Below are positions 13,101 through 23,987 of a stretch of DNA of 64,000 nt, piece by piece. The position numbers and the translations under genes are program-made. Numbering within the stretch: the stretch's first letter is position 1; the number at the start of each line of letters is the position of its first letter. The stretch lies in contig JAJEKV010000063.1 of the NCBI GenBank assembly GCA_021234155.1, positions 5,680,055-5,744,054 on the forward strand, in the 5' to 3' direction. The notes beneath the pieces were generated by a model, which worked only from the letters and a program-made list of their open reading frames with translations, was not told where the DNA came from and did no database searches. The stretch is from Isoetes taiwanensis (Eukaryota > Streptophyta > Lycopodiopsida > Isoetales > Isoetaceae).

Positions 13101-15729
13101 AAAACGCCAAAGATTATAGACGACGACTAAGAAGACCACGAGGCAGGCACGCGGAATACACTTAATAACGCTGGTCAAATGCATGATTCTTATGCGGGGT
13201 GAAAAATTAAGGAAATGGCCGATCCTATGTCGGCCGGGGTATGTAGACGCCGGATAAAAGACCGGACAATAGTGTGGAATGTAGTTTTCCCACAAGGTGA
13301 AGAGAGCTGAGATCGAATCCGGACGGGGGGAATAAGCATTCTCAGAAGACTGCTAGAATGGAAGACGACAATTGCTAGCAAAAGGTGCAAACCGCCCCGA
13401 AAAGCTACAAAGTATGTTGGAGCTCGGGCGGCTTATTCTATGAAGGAAAGTTGACCTTCAACCAATGATATCTTAGGGGAGGCAAGTAATGTACCCACAC
13501 GACAAGTGAGAGAAAGAGGTGCTTGAAAGTTGTTGTAAACAACGCTTCAAATATAGAGAGTTTGGAGGGACACTTTGAAGAGACCAAAGTCCGAATATGA
13601 AGAAGGGAGGCATCCAATGAACATCTCGCCAAGGAGGATGTGCTCGACTTGGTATTGTGTGCATCCCCGAGGAGTAGTTCCGCTGCTGGTAGGAACATAA
13701 CTAGAAAAGGAAAGGATATATACTAGAACTTTTAGTTCACATATATGAATAATGGAGGTAATGAAGATAAAAATTCCTATAGTAGATATTAAGTATGTCC
13801 ACTAGGGAACTTAGGGTGGCATGTGCCCCTATGGAATTTATGACTAGAGCCGTGGAGGACCAATGCAACCCAAGGATAGAGAGTCTAGAAGGTGTGGTGT
13901 GAAATCCACAAAGATATATAGGAGAAGAAGCTAGGGGCTACGCCAACCAATTATATATGAGTCTAGAGTTAGGGTTGGTGCAACACATGTTACTATATCT
14001 CATAATAACAACGAGTGGTTTCGGATGTTTGAAGGATGTAGTAGTATTACATACTACACTAGCGAGGATATCAAGGATGTCGATTGTGACATCCAGATGT
14101 ATGACATATTGGAAGATGGTAGAATATTCGCATTGGCTGGTGGCATATTACGTGACAATGTTTACGTATAGCATAATGATATGCTTATATACCTAAGATA
14201 TTGGGTTAGGTATGCTTTACGAGATAAGCATTCAAGTTATCCTAATGGTTAGAGTTGACTATCTTAGATACACGCCGTACTAAGGAAGATGAGAAAAGTT
14301 TAAATGAGTGAGAATAGCTAGAGTAAGTCTAGCATACACGGTGATGTTACGTTCAAAAAAACATCCCGAGGATGGTTGGAACGGTATTGGAATAACCGAT
14401 AATGAGAGCTTAACTACTCAAAGGTTCTAGATACCAATGTATTAGTTCAACATTATAAGCTAAGAGCATTTATTTGGTTTTGGGAATGAAAAAGATATAT
14501 AAGAATATCGCCCCCGATGGAAGATAAGAAGGAGTACGATGACTTTGGCGATTATACCTTTAGGGATAACCAAGAAGAGGGCAGTACGTAGGAATTCCAA
14601 GTCCCGATAAAATCAAGACGAGGTGTATTGATCAGAACGGTTAAGATTATATAGACCAGTAGTCCATATAATCGAAGAGTTACCCTACACGGTGAACAAT
14701 TCTAGGTACGTATAGAATTTGGAGGATCCGCTTCCTTGCGCGCATAGACCAAGTTAGAGATTATGACTTTGAAACTCTTAAGAGGGTAAGGAATTGGATA
14801 ATCATATCTTTGGTTACTAACGAAGATTGAAACATTGGATTTTCCTATTAGAAGACCAAGGGGGTTTTAGTGCCCCGCTTCATTATGAGGGAGCCAAAGA
14901 CGACAACATTCAAAGGGATCAAAAGTTGAGGTTGACATGCTAACTTAAGATAAATAGGTTAGGTGTGACAAAACATGGCTAAACGCAAATTAACCGAAGG
15001 AACCTTTAGAAAAGGCCTTTGACTGTGGTAGAAACCTTTGGAACTATGGCATAATCCCATGGGAAAATTATAGTTTATGTAATGGGTTAAAGTACCATAA
15101 GTTTAAATTCATCCCTTTTAGGTCAACCCCTTAGGTTAAGATACTCCATGGTGGCGTGCTTTTATTGGGTGACGGTGCCTTATTTATACGTATACCGATA
15201 AATACATGGAACGCCACATTCTCCCCTCTTAGAAAATAATGCTTGCCCCTCGGCATTGGGGTTAGTTAAACAAATGACGGTTAATCTAAAACCGCAATAG
15301 AAGGAAGTATACATAAAAAGGAAGGTAATTCCTTATTTCCAAAGGTAATAGCATGAAAGCTTAAAACATAGAAGAGTTTAAGCACCAAGGTGCATTTGAC
15401 ATACTTATCATAAGAAGGTTTAAGGAGGAAGTCCGATATCAAACATCAACCGTAACAAAAGGTCTGATGTAGATAAGATAAAACGGAAAAGTCGGGCCAT
15501 CAACAACCCTCCATACATGGGCAGGTCACGTCTTAATCTGCCCGCATTACATGTGAATACATCAGCATGTACAAGTCCAACATAGAGTTGGCCCCCATTT
15601 GGGAAGTAGGGTGGTACAGCCACATCATAAGAACTACAAAGGTTACATTTGACTAAGTTAGAGCGTGAGCTCTAGCATTGTGGGATGAGGATATATGTTT
15701 GTTATGTACATAGCATGTACACATCACGA

Positions 15730-16060
15730 TAAACATGCCGAGAGGTAATCTAAGTGGCGACACAAGGAGAGAAAGACAACATTCACTCCATTGTAGGCTA
15801 AGGTAGGATGATAGTAGTTGGCACTGAAATAAATGTCAACGACCAATAGAATAAAGCTTAAGGTAGTGGGGTTGAGTAGTACAATAGTACAATTCTAGGA
15901 TAGGTATCAAATGGGAGTTACATGCTAAAAAGTTAAAATGTGTCTTGAGTAGACACCCTAAAACTAGTTTTCCCATTACGATCCATACCCGATCAGGCAG
16001 AGGTAATGCCATGGGTTACATGGAGGTATAAGTTAGGATATATATAGGACTCGAACATGG
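15730..16060 (+). pseudogene. Gag-like remnant (X2), strongly decayed
   Basis: Aligns base by base with the X1 Gag remnant at 7100-7400, but positions reading CAG in X1 repeatedly read TAG here (for example TTGAGTAGTACAATAGTAC against CCGAGCAGCACAACAGCAC). The knuckle region near 15990 survives only in outline. No open frame remains. The decay pattern is described in the findings. Confidence 0.35.
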
Positions 16061-16168
16061 ATACAAGTAAGGTGTTGTCTCAACATAGATAATTGTAGAA
16101 AGGGTCACAAAGTACAAGGCAAGCACCTTGATGACTCGGTAATTTCACGATTATCAAGGCTCACCAGC

Positions 16169-16990
16169 TCTTGTGCCTGTGGCATTATTGGGAATTACGG
16201 GGTTTTATCTAGGAACATACTAACGATATGAGTTCGCAGGTCTCTACCCCCCCTATTTCCCCCATTTCGAGTGATACCATACAAAGAACTATCAATCCAT
16301 CCTTTTTAAGAACCAAACCAGAATCGTAACATAAAGAGAACTTACCTTTACAATCAAGGGTTAGTTCCTACCATTGAAACACGGAGAGAACAAACGTAAC
16401 AACACAACAAGTGCCCAACAAAGGGGCTACCTAGAATTCACAACTAAACTACCACTAACAAAGTGTTTCTACTGGAACCGTTATCGTGGGGTGCTTCCAT
16501 GGTGTCTGCATTTTAAGGGTGGCGAACGGCTAGAGGTTGTTCGCTGATTTTGGTGAGGTCGCAACAGTCCTTGGCGCCAAATGCTCCTTGGGCGGCAACA
16601 AGTCCTTGGCCAACAGCTCCTTAAGGCCCAACAGTCCTTGGGAGCTCAACTGCCTCCTTGAAGCCCGGCCATGCCTCCTCTCCTCCATCTCCAGCTGCTC
16701 CCTAATTCAATTGGGGCACAAAAGCCCTAATTTGGGTGTCCAAATGGAAACCATGCCTTGCCCAATCGTTTAGGCCAAGTGGCACCCCCTTGTTGGTGCT
16801 AATTAACTAATTTAGCTTAATTAGGGTAATTGGGCTATATACTTCATAATTATCCACAATGGATTTATTAACATAGCTAAATAAAACCATTGTGGTCGAC
16901 TCCACTTAGACAATTACCCCCTTATGTCCTAGTGACGTGTCCCTGCATAGGGTGATATCGATTTATAAATGCCCCGAACGCCACAATGAT
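16169..16990 (+). repeat. Repeat copy X3: partial copy of 10785-11570
   Basis: Begins with GCTCTTGTGC...GCATTATTGGGAATTAC and follows X2 10785-11570 and X1 2300-3080 to the shared words CCCGAACGCCACA, after which all three diverge. It abuts the right end of X2. A truncated LTR or a partial tandem copy are the likely explanations. No coding sequence is evident in it. Confidence 0.6.
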
Positions 16991-17816
16991 GACTTCTCCA
17001 CATCCGGGTGGAGTGAACCATACGGCGATCAGAATCGGGTGGCCTTCAGAGGAAGACACGGATTCTCCGGAGGAAGACACGGATCCTCCAGAGGAAGAGG
17101 AGGACCCGGTCGGGCGGAGGAGTAGGCACAATGGCAGGGATAGTGTTCGCATGAGGTGGTCTTGAACTTGGCCATGGCGAAGTGAAGGAGATGGACGGAA
17201 TGGGGAAGGAGTGAAGGAGATGGCGGAATAGATGATGGGGACTAATGGACGGAATGAAGATGCAGGCGTAATTTTGGGAATAAAAGGGATGTTTGCATGC
17301 ATACGATGTTGGGAATTAGGCAGAAGAGGAAAGGGATTTATGCATGCATACGATTTCATACCTCGGGAGCCGATCCACCCACCTCAATATTTTTGCAAAT
17401 GTAAAATGTATAGGTTGAACCATATTATGAGACCAATTGCTTGGTATGCAGTTAGCACAACCCTAACACAAAGTTAGCAATATCCCACATGCATATATCA
17501 CAAAAAATCGTAAGCATATATAAATAGGGTTTTGTTGCTTCATTGATAAGTGTGGATAGAGATTAGATGTTGAAAAGTTATGGCTCGCTGGCTTGTAATC
17601 TTCGCCATTGTGCCAATGGTCATAACCGGCCCAAGATGTAATCCTAGTCCACCCTTTTTAGTAATGGGCTCAAATATCCCACATGCATTCAATGTTCCAC
17701 ATGTTACCAAATCAACAATTGCCAAATCAACAAATGCCAAATGAATGGATTATGTTAAGGCATATTGTGTACCTATGCATATTGTGTTTGGTAAAGCGTG
17801 AGTCAACAATATAGAG
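16991..17816. other. Unassigned; Ser-rich minus frame over a short GAAGACAC-type repeat
   Basis: At about 17043-17110 a purine-rich motif, GGAAGACACGGAT followed by CTCC-GGA variants, repeats about three times. On the minus strand it forces a Ser/Gly-rich stretch in a 145-codon frame (16922-17359) that I regard as a by-product of the repeat. TGCATGCATACGAT occurs twice (about 17296 and 17341) around a purine-rich block. From 17400 to 17816 I see nothing recognisable. Confidence 0.35.
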
Positions 17817-18137
17817 ATAACAAGGAATATTCCTTATTACCTTGAAAGGAATATTCCTTATTGCATTGAAAGGAATATTTCCTTAGCCTAGTTATCGTGA
17901 ATATTCCTTATTACTTTCAAAGGAATATTCTTTAGTTTGTTTAAGTGCACCCATAGTTACAAGGAATATTCCTATTATTTGAAAGGAATATTCCTTATTT
18001 CATTGAAAGGAATATTCCTTAGTGCCTAGTTATCAAGAATATTCCTTATTACCTTCAAAGGAATATTCTTTAGTTTGTTTAAGTGCATCCATAGTTACAA
18101 GGAATATTCCTTATTACATTGAAAGGAATATTCCTCA
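17817..18137. repeat. Array of AAGGAATATTCCTT palindromes (two higher-order units)
   Basis: About twelve copies of the palindrome GGAATATTCC or near variants occur in roughly 320 bases, usually as AAAGGAATATTCCTTATT. They sit in two higher-order units of about 130-145 bases that share the linker TTTAGTTTGTTTAAGTGCA followed by CCATAGTTACAAGG, then a partial third. Each palindrome also matches the heat-shock element dyad nGAAnnTTCn and the phosphate-response site GNATATNC. Those matches follow automatically from the palindrome and are not evidence of function on their own. Confidence 0.85.
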
Positions 18138-18387
18138 TTGAGTATAGCCCTTTCATTTGAGCTAGGCTTGTGGGATATATGCCAAAGCATCAACCATTGG
18201 CCAATTGGGTTGAAAAAGAGGACAATTGGGAAAGATTTTGAGAAAAGGATGTTGAACAAATCATTGGCACAAATCATTGGTTAAGGAACAAATCATTGGC
18301 ATGGTACGCAGCCATATCGTAAAATCGGGGAGAAGGAATAGACAGGGATAAAATTCCTTTTTACCTGGTGGTGACCGGGTTGATTAG
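18138..18387. repeat. Spacer with three ACAAATCATTGG repeats
   Basis: CAAATCATTGG occurs three times between about 18257 and 18300, separated by 6-12 bases. Nothing else was recognised. Confidence 0.5.
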
Positions 18388-18871
18388 ATGATGCGGGAGG
18401 AGATCGAGCGACTAGATAACAATCCATATCCCCAATTCAAATGCAAACTCACCGGCGCACGATTCTTGAGGAGATCAATGCCTAAAACAGGAAACCAATT
18501 GAACAAAATCAAACGAGAGACAAACACGAAGTTCAGAGGTACTCCTATTCTTAAACATGCTTTTGTTCCTAATCTAACAATTGCTTATGATGTTCTACAC
18601 GTGATGCACAGAGGAGACTTAACAATGTTGGAAGCATGGATCTAAAGCTATGGGAGTAAAGTGCGGACAAGGGGATGAGGAATCCCATTATCTAAAGCGT
18701 AAACCAGAGAGTATTCTCATTCAACTTAAAAGGAAGTTGTGCAAGCAAAAAGCAATCAATAAAGTGTTGAAAGGGTTGAGGTTTGGAGATTCAATAGCCT
18801 CAAACCATACTTTACCAATCTCTATCATAAATGGCAAATGTAATGGTGAAGCACATGTCTTGCTTCATTAG
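18388..18871 (+). CDS. Two adjacent small open frames, unrecognised
   Basis: Frames of 85 codons (18388-18645) and 73 codons (18650-18871) lie head to tail on the plus strand in different phases, four bases apart. The first is basic, with KLTGARFLRRSMPKTG early and a segment around VPNLTIAYDVLHVMHRGDL; the second is Lys-rich early and ends in NGKCNGEAHVLLH. They could be one gene broken by a frameshift, perhaps a captured or transposon-related exon. I do not recognise either, and confidence that they are real coding sequence is low. Confidence 0.2.
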
Positions 18872-19220
18872 ACTTCACCAACTTCCAAACAAATGCCATG
18901 GACACTCTTCTCACAATTTTCGGGAACAGGGACCATTGCTGATCTCACAATCGGGGACCTCCATCGGATGAATCTTGAGTCTTGAATCTTGAATCTTGAG
19001 ACCTTCACGCTACAAGTGTTTTTACAAACTTACACTAAGTATCTTGATCTTGGAACTATATAAACAATATATTAATGTTTGTGTTTTAATCCGTTCACAT
19101 TCGATTACATTCGGGTTTGCAAAGTCCATGCCTTAGTGCATAGAAAAGTTACTTCAACAAAAGTTAACGTGATTACGGAGATTCTACAATCTCGGCAAAT
19201 TTCCCAAAGAACATTTCATG
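18872..19220. other. No recognised gene
   Basis: Apart from a short direct repeat of CTTGAATCTTGA at about 18973-18995, nothing is recognisable here. Confidence 0.4.
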
Positions 19221-20865
19221 TCAATAGTTAGTGGGTTCATATGCATAAGATGTACCTTTAATCTTATGTTTGACGAGTCCAATGGAAATCTCACCCCACC
19301 ATCGACTCAGGATGGACAAGAACTTTCTTTCCTTGAATAAGCCCTGCATTTTTGATGGCAACCAGTGAATCAATTCAAAGTAGTTACCAGCTATAACTTC
19401 ATTACCACAATAAAATTCATTTCCATAGTCATCCTTGGTGTCTTCTTCGAGGGCATGTTTCACTTCGCGTAATCGATGAGATAATAAGGGACCCTTTCAT
19501 AATTGTCCGGGGATGTGAATGATGCAAAATAATCTCCAACCTGCACCGTCTCATCCACATTGTCCACGCCATTTGCCCACAAGTCCTCACCTCACTCCAT
19601 CTTCTTCAACATTGTCCCTATTTGTAGGCTCCTAGTTTTTCAACTCCCACCGCCACAATGATCAAGATTCTCACAAGCTGTGCCAATCAAAATTGATGCA
19701 TGCCTTACAAAAACATGAAAGAGATCTACACATTAACTTTGTTGGATCATTTGGATCTATGGATGATACGCGAATGAAGAGATTGCACCCTTTCACCGGG
19801 GAGCACATCAAATCTTTGGGAACGGTCAATGTCGGACACCTTCCAAAATACCCTTTCCACATCGAAATTTTCTCTTCAATCCCATCCTTTTTTCTTTGTT
19901 ACGCACCGAGCCATAGTTTGGCTATGGCTCCTTCTCCGCCATGTGCCCTTCCCATGTCCTGGCCAAAGAAATTCCAAAGTGCATTCTCGATCTTATGCTC
20001 TTGATGATACCTAGTTACATGATAGAAAGCTCTTCTCGACTTGAATTGGGCTGCACACCCGGGACCAAACTAAGTGGTATTTCATATGGCCAGCACCATT
20101 TCTTTCAGCCAATTGAGGTGCATCTTGAATGTTTTTTGTACAAAGTGAGTATCATGTGTTTTGTCATCTGAAATAAAGAAGTGCACACATTTCCTCATTT
20201 TACCCCACGTACCTTGAACATCGCGGATGTGGACCAATATGCCGATTTGTTCATTGTACCAATGTTGTGCTTGAATCTCGTTGAATGGCTTCAAAGTATA
20301 ATTCTCCGAAATCAACAACCGATAATACTGTATCATCACTTAAGACTCTTCATGGATTCCTTGAATTGTTTGCTTTCGCCAATGTGCCACAAAGTTATGA
20401 TATACAAACTTCGACATATGATCAAACATGTTATCCAACATATTACCGAGCTGCCTTTCTTGTCAATTAGCTTTAGTCTTCGTGGAAGTTCCTTTCTTCG
20501 AGGGGCTCATTAACGAAACCATAGACTTGCCAATCAAAGCGTTTGATCAATCTCGCTCCTTGTATTCTCTTGGACACAACTCAATTAATTGTTTCCCACA
20601 ATTTCCACAATCTGATTTGATACATTGTAGCTTATGCCACTCATTGCCTGGGCCGCTTGGCTCGTCACATACCATAGCCTCCAAAATGTGCTAACATTAT
20701 CAAATGTCTTGTTCTTGGCTTGCCATATCATGAGCTTCAGATGCGCACACACCACAATTGCACGAACAATTTTCATGGAGTCTTGACCTCATCAAATTAA
20801 ATGCCTACTTGTACAGATCTGATTGTTCATGTTTCATGCAACAACATGTGTTTCTTTTCTCAGAA

Positions 20866-21066
20866 TCCGCCCATGGTAGACCACCTTCGAAAGTATTCAG
20901 AACCTTGAAATGCCTCGCGGGGCATTCCTTGGAGACATTCGAAGTTCGAAAGCTCCATGGGTGATAAATGGGTAAGAAGACTTGGTAACTACTCATAAAC
21001 TTGGATCTAGATGGTTTTGTCCAGGTTGGTTAAGGGCATGTCGGTGACACCGTTAGGAACGCTACG
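20866..21066 (+). repeat. TRIM-1 5' LTR
   Basis: Shares CATGGTAGACCAC, CTACTCATAAAC, GGTTAAGGGCATGTCGGT and GTTAGGAACG with the 3' LTR at 21223-21379. It is about 40 bases longer because of small duplicated or inserted pieces (for example after 20945), and its first roughly ten bases do not match. Confidence 0.7.
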
Positions 21067-21222
21067 CTGGTTGGTATCGTAGGAACGCTAAGCTTGGTAG
21101 GTCTCGAGTTCGAGTCTCCATGGGTGCCTATATGCATGGGTAATTTGCAAAGACTTGGTAATCATTCTGACATGGTATAGCCTTGGATGCTCGAGGACGA
21201 GCATAGTTCTAGTGGGAGAGAC

Positions 21223-21379
21223 TGTAACGGGCCATGGTAGACCACTCGAGTATTCGAACCTTGAATGTGCCTGTGGGGCGTTCCCGAGACACAGGCATAA
21301 ATGGGTAGAAGCGACTACTCATAAACGTCTAGACGGTTTTGCCCGGTTGGTTAAGGGCATGTCGGTTAGGAACGTTACA
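21223..21379 (+). repeat. TRIM-1 3' LTR
   Basis: 157 bases bounded by TGTAACGG and CGTTACA. It is preceded by a polypurine tract and is the better-preserved LTR of the pair. Confidence 0.8.
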
Positions 21380-21518
21380 CTTTCCTTTAGCTTTCTAATG
21401 CAAGAAGGTTTTAAGTATTCAAATTGCCTAAGCCCAATCCGAACCTCTGGATACTGATCCACAAAATTCTGGAATAATTCAGCCTGTAAAATTACAGTGA
21501 AATAAAATTAGTCACCTC

Positions 21519-21547
21519 ATTACATTACATTACATTACATTACATAC
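21519..21547. repeat. (ATTAC)n microsatellite
   Basis: Five to six uninterrupted copies of the pentamer CATTA/TTACA. Pure tract with no further structure. Confidence 0.95.
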
Positions 21548-21697
21548 AAATCTTTTACATATTCAAGACCCTAAACTCCCACACATATATGTACATTCTG
21601 ACATGAATTGTATTTCATTTACTATGAAGTCACATAATTTTTTGACAATTAATACATCTCCACACTAATTTCTTCTTAGTTACTGCCTACATCTACA

Positions 21698-21755
21698 ATA
21701 CATCCAGAATATACATGTAAACAAATATACATCCAGAATATACATGTAAACAAAT
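21698..21755. repeat. Perfect 29-base tandem duplication
   Basis: ATACATCCAGAATATACATG followed by TAAACAAAT occurs twice back to back (period 29) with no mismatch that I can see, implying a recent duplication. Confidence 0.9.
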
Positions 21756-21835
21756 ATACATGTACGTGTTGCCATGAAATAATTTGACATTTCCATGTAG
21801 AACAACTGTGGCGGATCGTGATCTACATTACATTC

Positions 21836-21966
21836 AAAAAGTAAAGAAATTGTTACAAACTTTACATCAAGCAGTTACAAAATAAAAGACATCTTTATTC
21901 CGCCAAAAAGTAAAGAAATCTACAAACTTTACATTAGTGTTACAAAATAAAAACATCTTTATTCGA
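21836..21966. repeat. Tandem duplication of about 65 bases
   Basis: AAAAGTAAAGAAAT...ACAAACTTTACAT...GTTACAAAATAAAA.ACATCTTTATTC occurs twice in succession with small indels. Confidence 0.85.
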
Positions 21967-22984
21967 AAAACAAGATGCAATTACAAACTAAATTACAAAT
22001 GTATTGTAATGTCAATATATTGAATTGGTTGTGTCCTCTTCTTCATGACATTTCTAATTTTTGGTGAAACCTTTGAGTTATCTAACCAAACCGAAAGCAA
22101 CCATATCCTTCATAGCCCGATCTATATTATTTGTTCTTGGATTTTCGGCACCGCTAATGCCCACGATTTGTTCCACCTAGTGACATTCTTTTTCCTTCTC
22201 TCCATCGCTAGTTTCATATTTCTTGGGATGTATTTTCAAAGAACTTAGTCGCTAGTGAAGTCTTTCGTAATTCTCCTTCCCTCCAACCACCATAGATAGT
22301 ATTGTACGGAATGCTTTGCAAGTCCGTCATTGCTATTTGCATTTTTGACGCCTTGGAGGCCATCCTTTAAATTCTTTACCGACTTTTAACGATAGCCTTT
22401 TGAGGCCTTCCAATGACCTGGCTCAAATAGGGAATTGCAATCTTTTGTCCCTGCAATAATCTTCTTGCAAATATACTTTGTTGTTTTTGGAGTCAAATTA
22501 GATACCTCATTCATTATGAGATTTACGTAAGCATTCACCTTTCTTCTAATTGGCTTTTGTCACGTGATCCAACCCTACAAACCTCGTTGCGGGATTTTCT
22601 TTGCTCGCTTGTAATTGCTTTCCTCAAACTTCATCAATGTGAGGATTGAAATCGAACCTCGATGTCAACCTCGGTGCTTGCATGAGAGTCCAATCCTTCT
22701 TCCATAGTTTCTTCTTCAACCGGTGCTTTAAGACATCGATCCATTCTGGCAGAAGGGGATACAACATCCCCGCACAAAAATCGATTATTAACCAGATTTG
22801 TATTATTGCTTGAAGGGATTTGTATTACTTGAAGGAAAGGGATTTCAATTTCTTCAAGATACATTTGTTTCTTGAAATGCATTCGATTTAGGAGCAGCTA
22901 TAATCGATAGGGCCAAGTTTTCATTGAGGTAGAACTGAGCCATGTTTGATCGATTGAGGAAAGTTCAAAAATGTGCTTCAAAAG

Positions 22985-23212
22985 TTTTTTTTTTTTCGGC
23001 AGCAAGATATTTAGATTTTATTGATAGAGAAGCTAGTACAAGATTTCGGGAGGATTTGATATAATTATGGAGAATATTGTACGTCAACCGCCTTTATTAA
23101 TGATAGGCAACTCCATGTAAAATTCAAAATGTACATTACAAACACTTTAACCCAGTTCAAATTTTTACATCAATATACAAAAAAATTCAATCACCCTTTC
23201 ATGCTTCTACCC
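22985..23212 (-). mobile_element. Probable minus-strand retroposon 3' end (poly-T then LINE-like tail)
   Basis: A run of T (22985-22997) is followed by CGGCAGCAAGATATTTAGATTTTATTGATAGAGAAGCTAGTACAAGA, a composition I associate with plant LINE 3' ends read in reverse. It lies just left of the point where copia-1 begins. No target duplication was identified, so this is a weak call. Confidence 0.3.
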
Positions 23213-23217
23213 ATGAA

Positions 23218-23916
23218 GTGGAGAATGCTACAGGAAAAAAAATTAAATGTGTAAGATCAGATAGGGGCGGAGAATATCTTTCTGAAAGATTCAAACTGTT
23301 CTGCTTAAAACATGGCATAAAAAGGCAACTTACAGTTAGTCACACTCCCTCGCCAGAATGGGGTGGTGAGAAAGGAAGAATCGCACGATTCTTAATGCAA
23401 GAAGGTCTATGCTTAAGTCTACGTGATCCGCCAAACTATTTATGGGAAGAAGCCGCAAGAACCGCAGTTGTCGCTCGTAAACATGTTACCATCTATAAGT
23501 ATCAAGAAAAAAAATCCTAGAATCTTTATGGTCCGACAAGGATATAACCGGTGGATGCTTTAAGAGCATATGGCTGTCTTGCATATGCTCATATACCAAC
23601 CGAGTTGACAAAAAAGTTAGACAACAGAGCACGGATAACATATTTAGTTGGATATGATGCTAATTCAAAGGGGTATAGACTTTACGATCCTATGAGGAAG
23701 ACTGTTATAGTCAGCAAGGATGTGGTATTTGACGAGACGATCTTGTATAAATTCAAATCCAGTGATGAAGAAAGAAAGGTCAATATAATTGTGAACTTGC
23801 AAGGTGACATGGATCAAATTATTGATGATGATGATGAAGACAGTATAGAAAATGTGAAGCAGATTAGAGCAAATAGACTAGTTGAGCAGACTGAAGCAAT
23901 TGGACCAGCAGATTAA
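23218..23916 (+). pseudogene. Copia-1 integrase C-terminal part
   Basis: Frame 23218-23520 carries the integrase core segment KCVRSDRGGEYLSERFK, holding the second catalytic Asp of the DDE triad. The region with the third catalytic residue (near 23360) is garbled relative to copia-2, and every disturbance lies at a CAG/CTG site of the partner. A second frame (23551-23916) encodes the copia-specific integrase C-terminus (GCLAYAHIPTELTKKLDNRA, then YLVGYDANSKGYRLYDP and an Asp/Glu-rich linker). It ends at a TAA where copia-2 has CAA. Integrase would insert element DNA into the genome; this copy is incomplete and unlikely to act. The frameshift between the two parts may be a sequencing artefact. 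Confidence 0.85.
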
Positions 23917-23987
23917 CAGGTTTTAGCCGAGAATAATAATAAGATAGCTGATTCAGTAGCCCCTGACCCTGATAACACAGTAGACAA

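Larger units (their letters stand above)
9840..16168 (+). mobile_element. Repeat copy X2: probable non-autonomous LTR retrotransposon (Gypsy-like), degraded
   Basis: Direct copy of X1 with the same order of landmarks: TATA-bearing left part (10109), AT-rich middle (11700-15600) and Gag-like right part (15730-16060). The 10785-11570 part recurs a third time at 16169-16990 (X3), joined directly to the right end of X2 at the shared words GGCTCACC/GCTCTTGTGC. If 10785-11570 lies within an LTR, X3 would be a truncated 3' LTR. Relative to X1, many CAG triplets of the Gag part read TAG here, which looks like methylation-driven decay. No pol domains were found. Confidence 0.6.
20866..21379 (+). mobile_element. 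TRIM: miniature LTR retrotransposon with both LTRs
   Basis: About 514 bases with an LTR at each end and no coding capacity. The 3' LTR (21223-21379) starts TGTAACGGGCC and ends GGAACGTTACA, giving the expected TG...CA inverted ends. Directly before it lies a purine tract AGTGGGAGAGAC. The 5' LTR (about 20866-21066) has lost or garbled its first bases. Just inside it, GGTTGGTATCG (about 21070) is a damaged primer-binding site of the TGGTATCAGAGC type, complementary to initiator methionine tRNA, which is intact in the related TRIM at 44611. It inserted into the transposase-like pseudogene. Target-site duplication is not clear. Confidence 0.8.
19221..22882 (-). pseudogene. Decayed transposase-like gene (DGCxxQFK...HGxxEGAxAK family), split by a TRIM
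   Basis: Read on the minus strand with frame corrections, the segment 20339-19900 gives EIQAQHWYNEQIGILVHIRD (about 20290), then a SDDKTHDTHFVQKTF segment, PGCAAQFKSRRAFYHVTRY (about 20065-20010) and AHGGEGAIAK (about 19945). This order (E-x-Q-x-HW, SD-x3-HD, DGxxxQFK, HGxxxGxGAxxK) is a pattern I know from a widespread uncharacterised family of eukaryotic proteins with a transposase-like look. A following piece at 19463-19221 contains FKERKFLSILSRWWGEI. Upstream parts between 22882 and 21400 look like a decayed N-terminal region (for example VKNLKDGLQGVKNANSNDGL near 22370). Frames are broken repeatedly, and a TRIM lies inside at 20866-21379. The exact transposon superfamily is not certain. 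Confidence 0.5.

Noticed and set aside
16922-17359. 145-codon Ser-rich minus-strand protein
   Set aside because: The Ser/Gly stretch is produced by a short purine-rich DNA repeat. The rest has no recognisable domain.
17817-18137. CRISPR array
   Set aside because: The repeated words are palindromic, with variable short AT-rich linkers that are themselves repeated; there are no unique spacers, and the context is eukaryotic.
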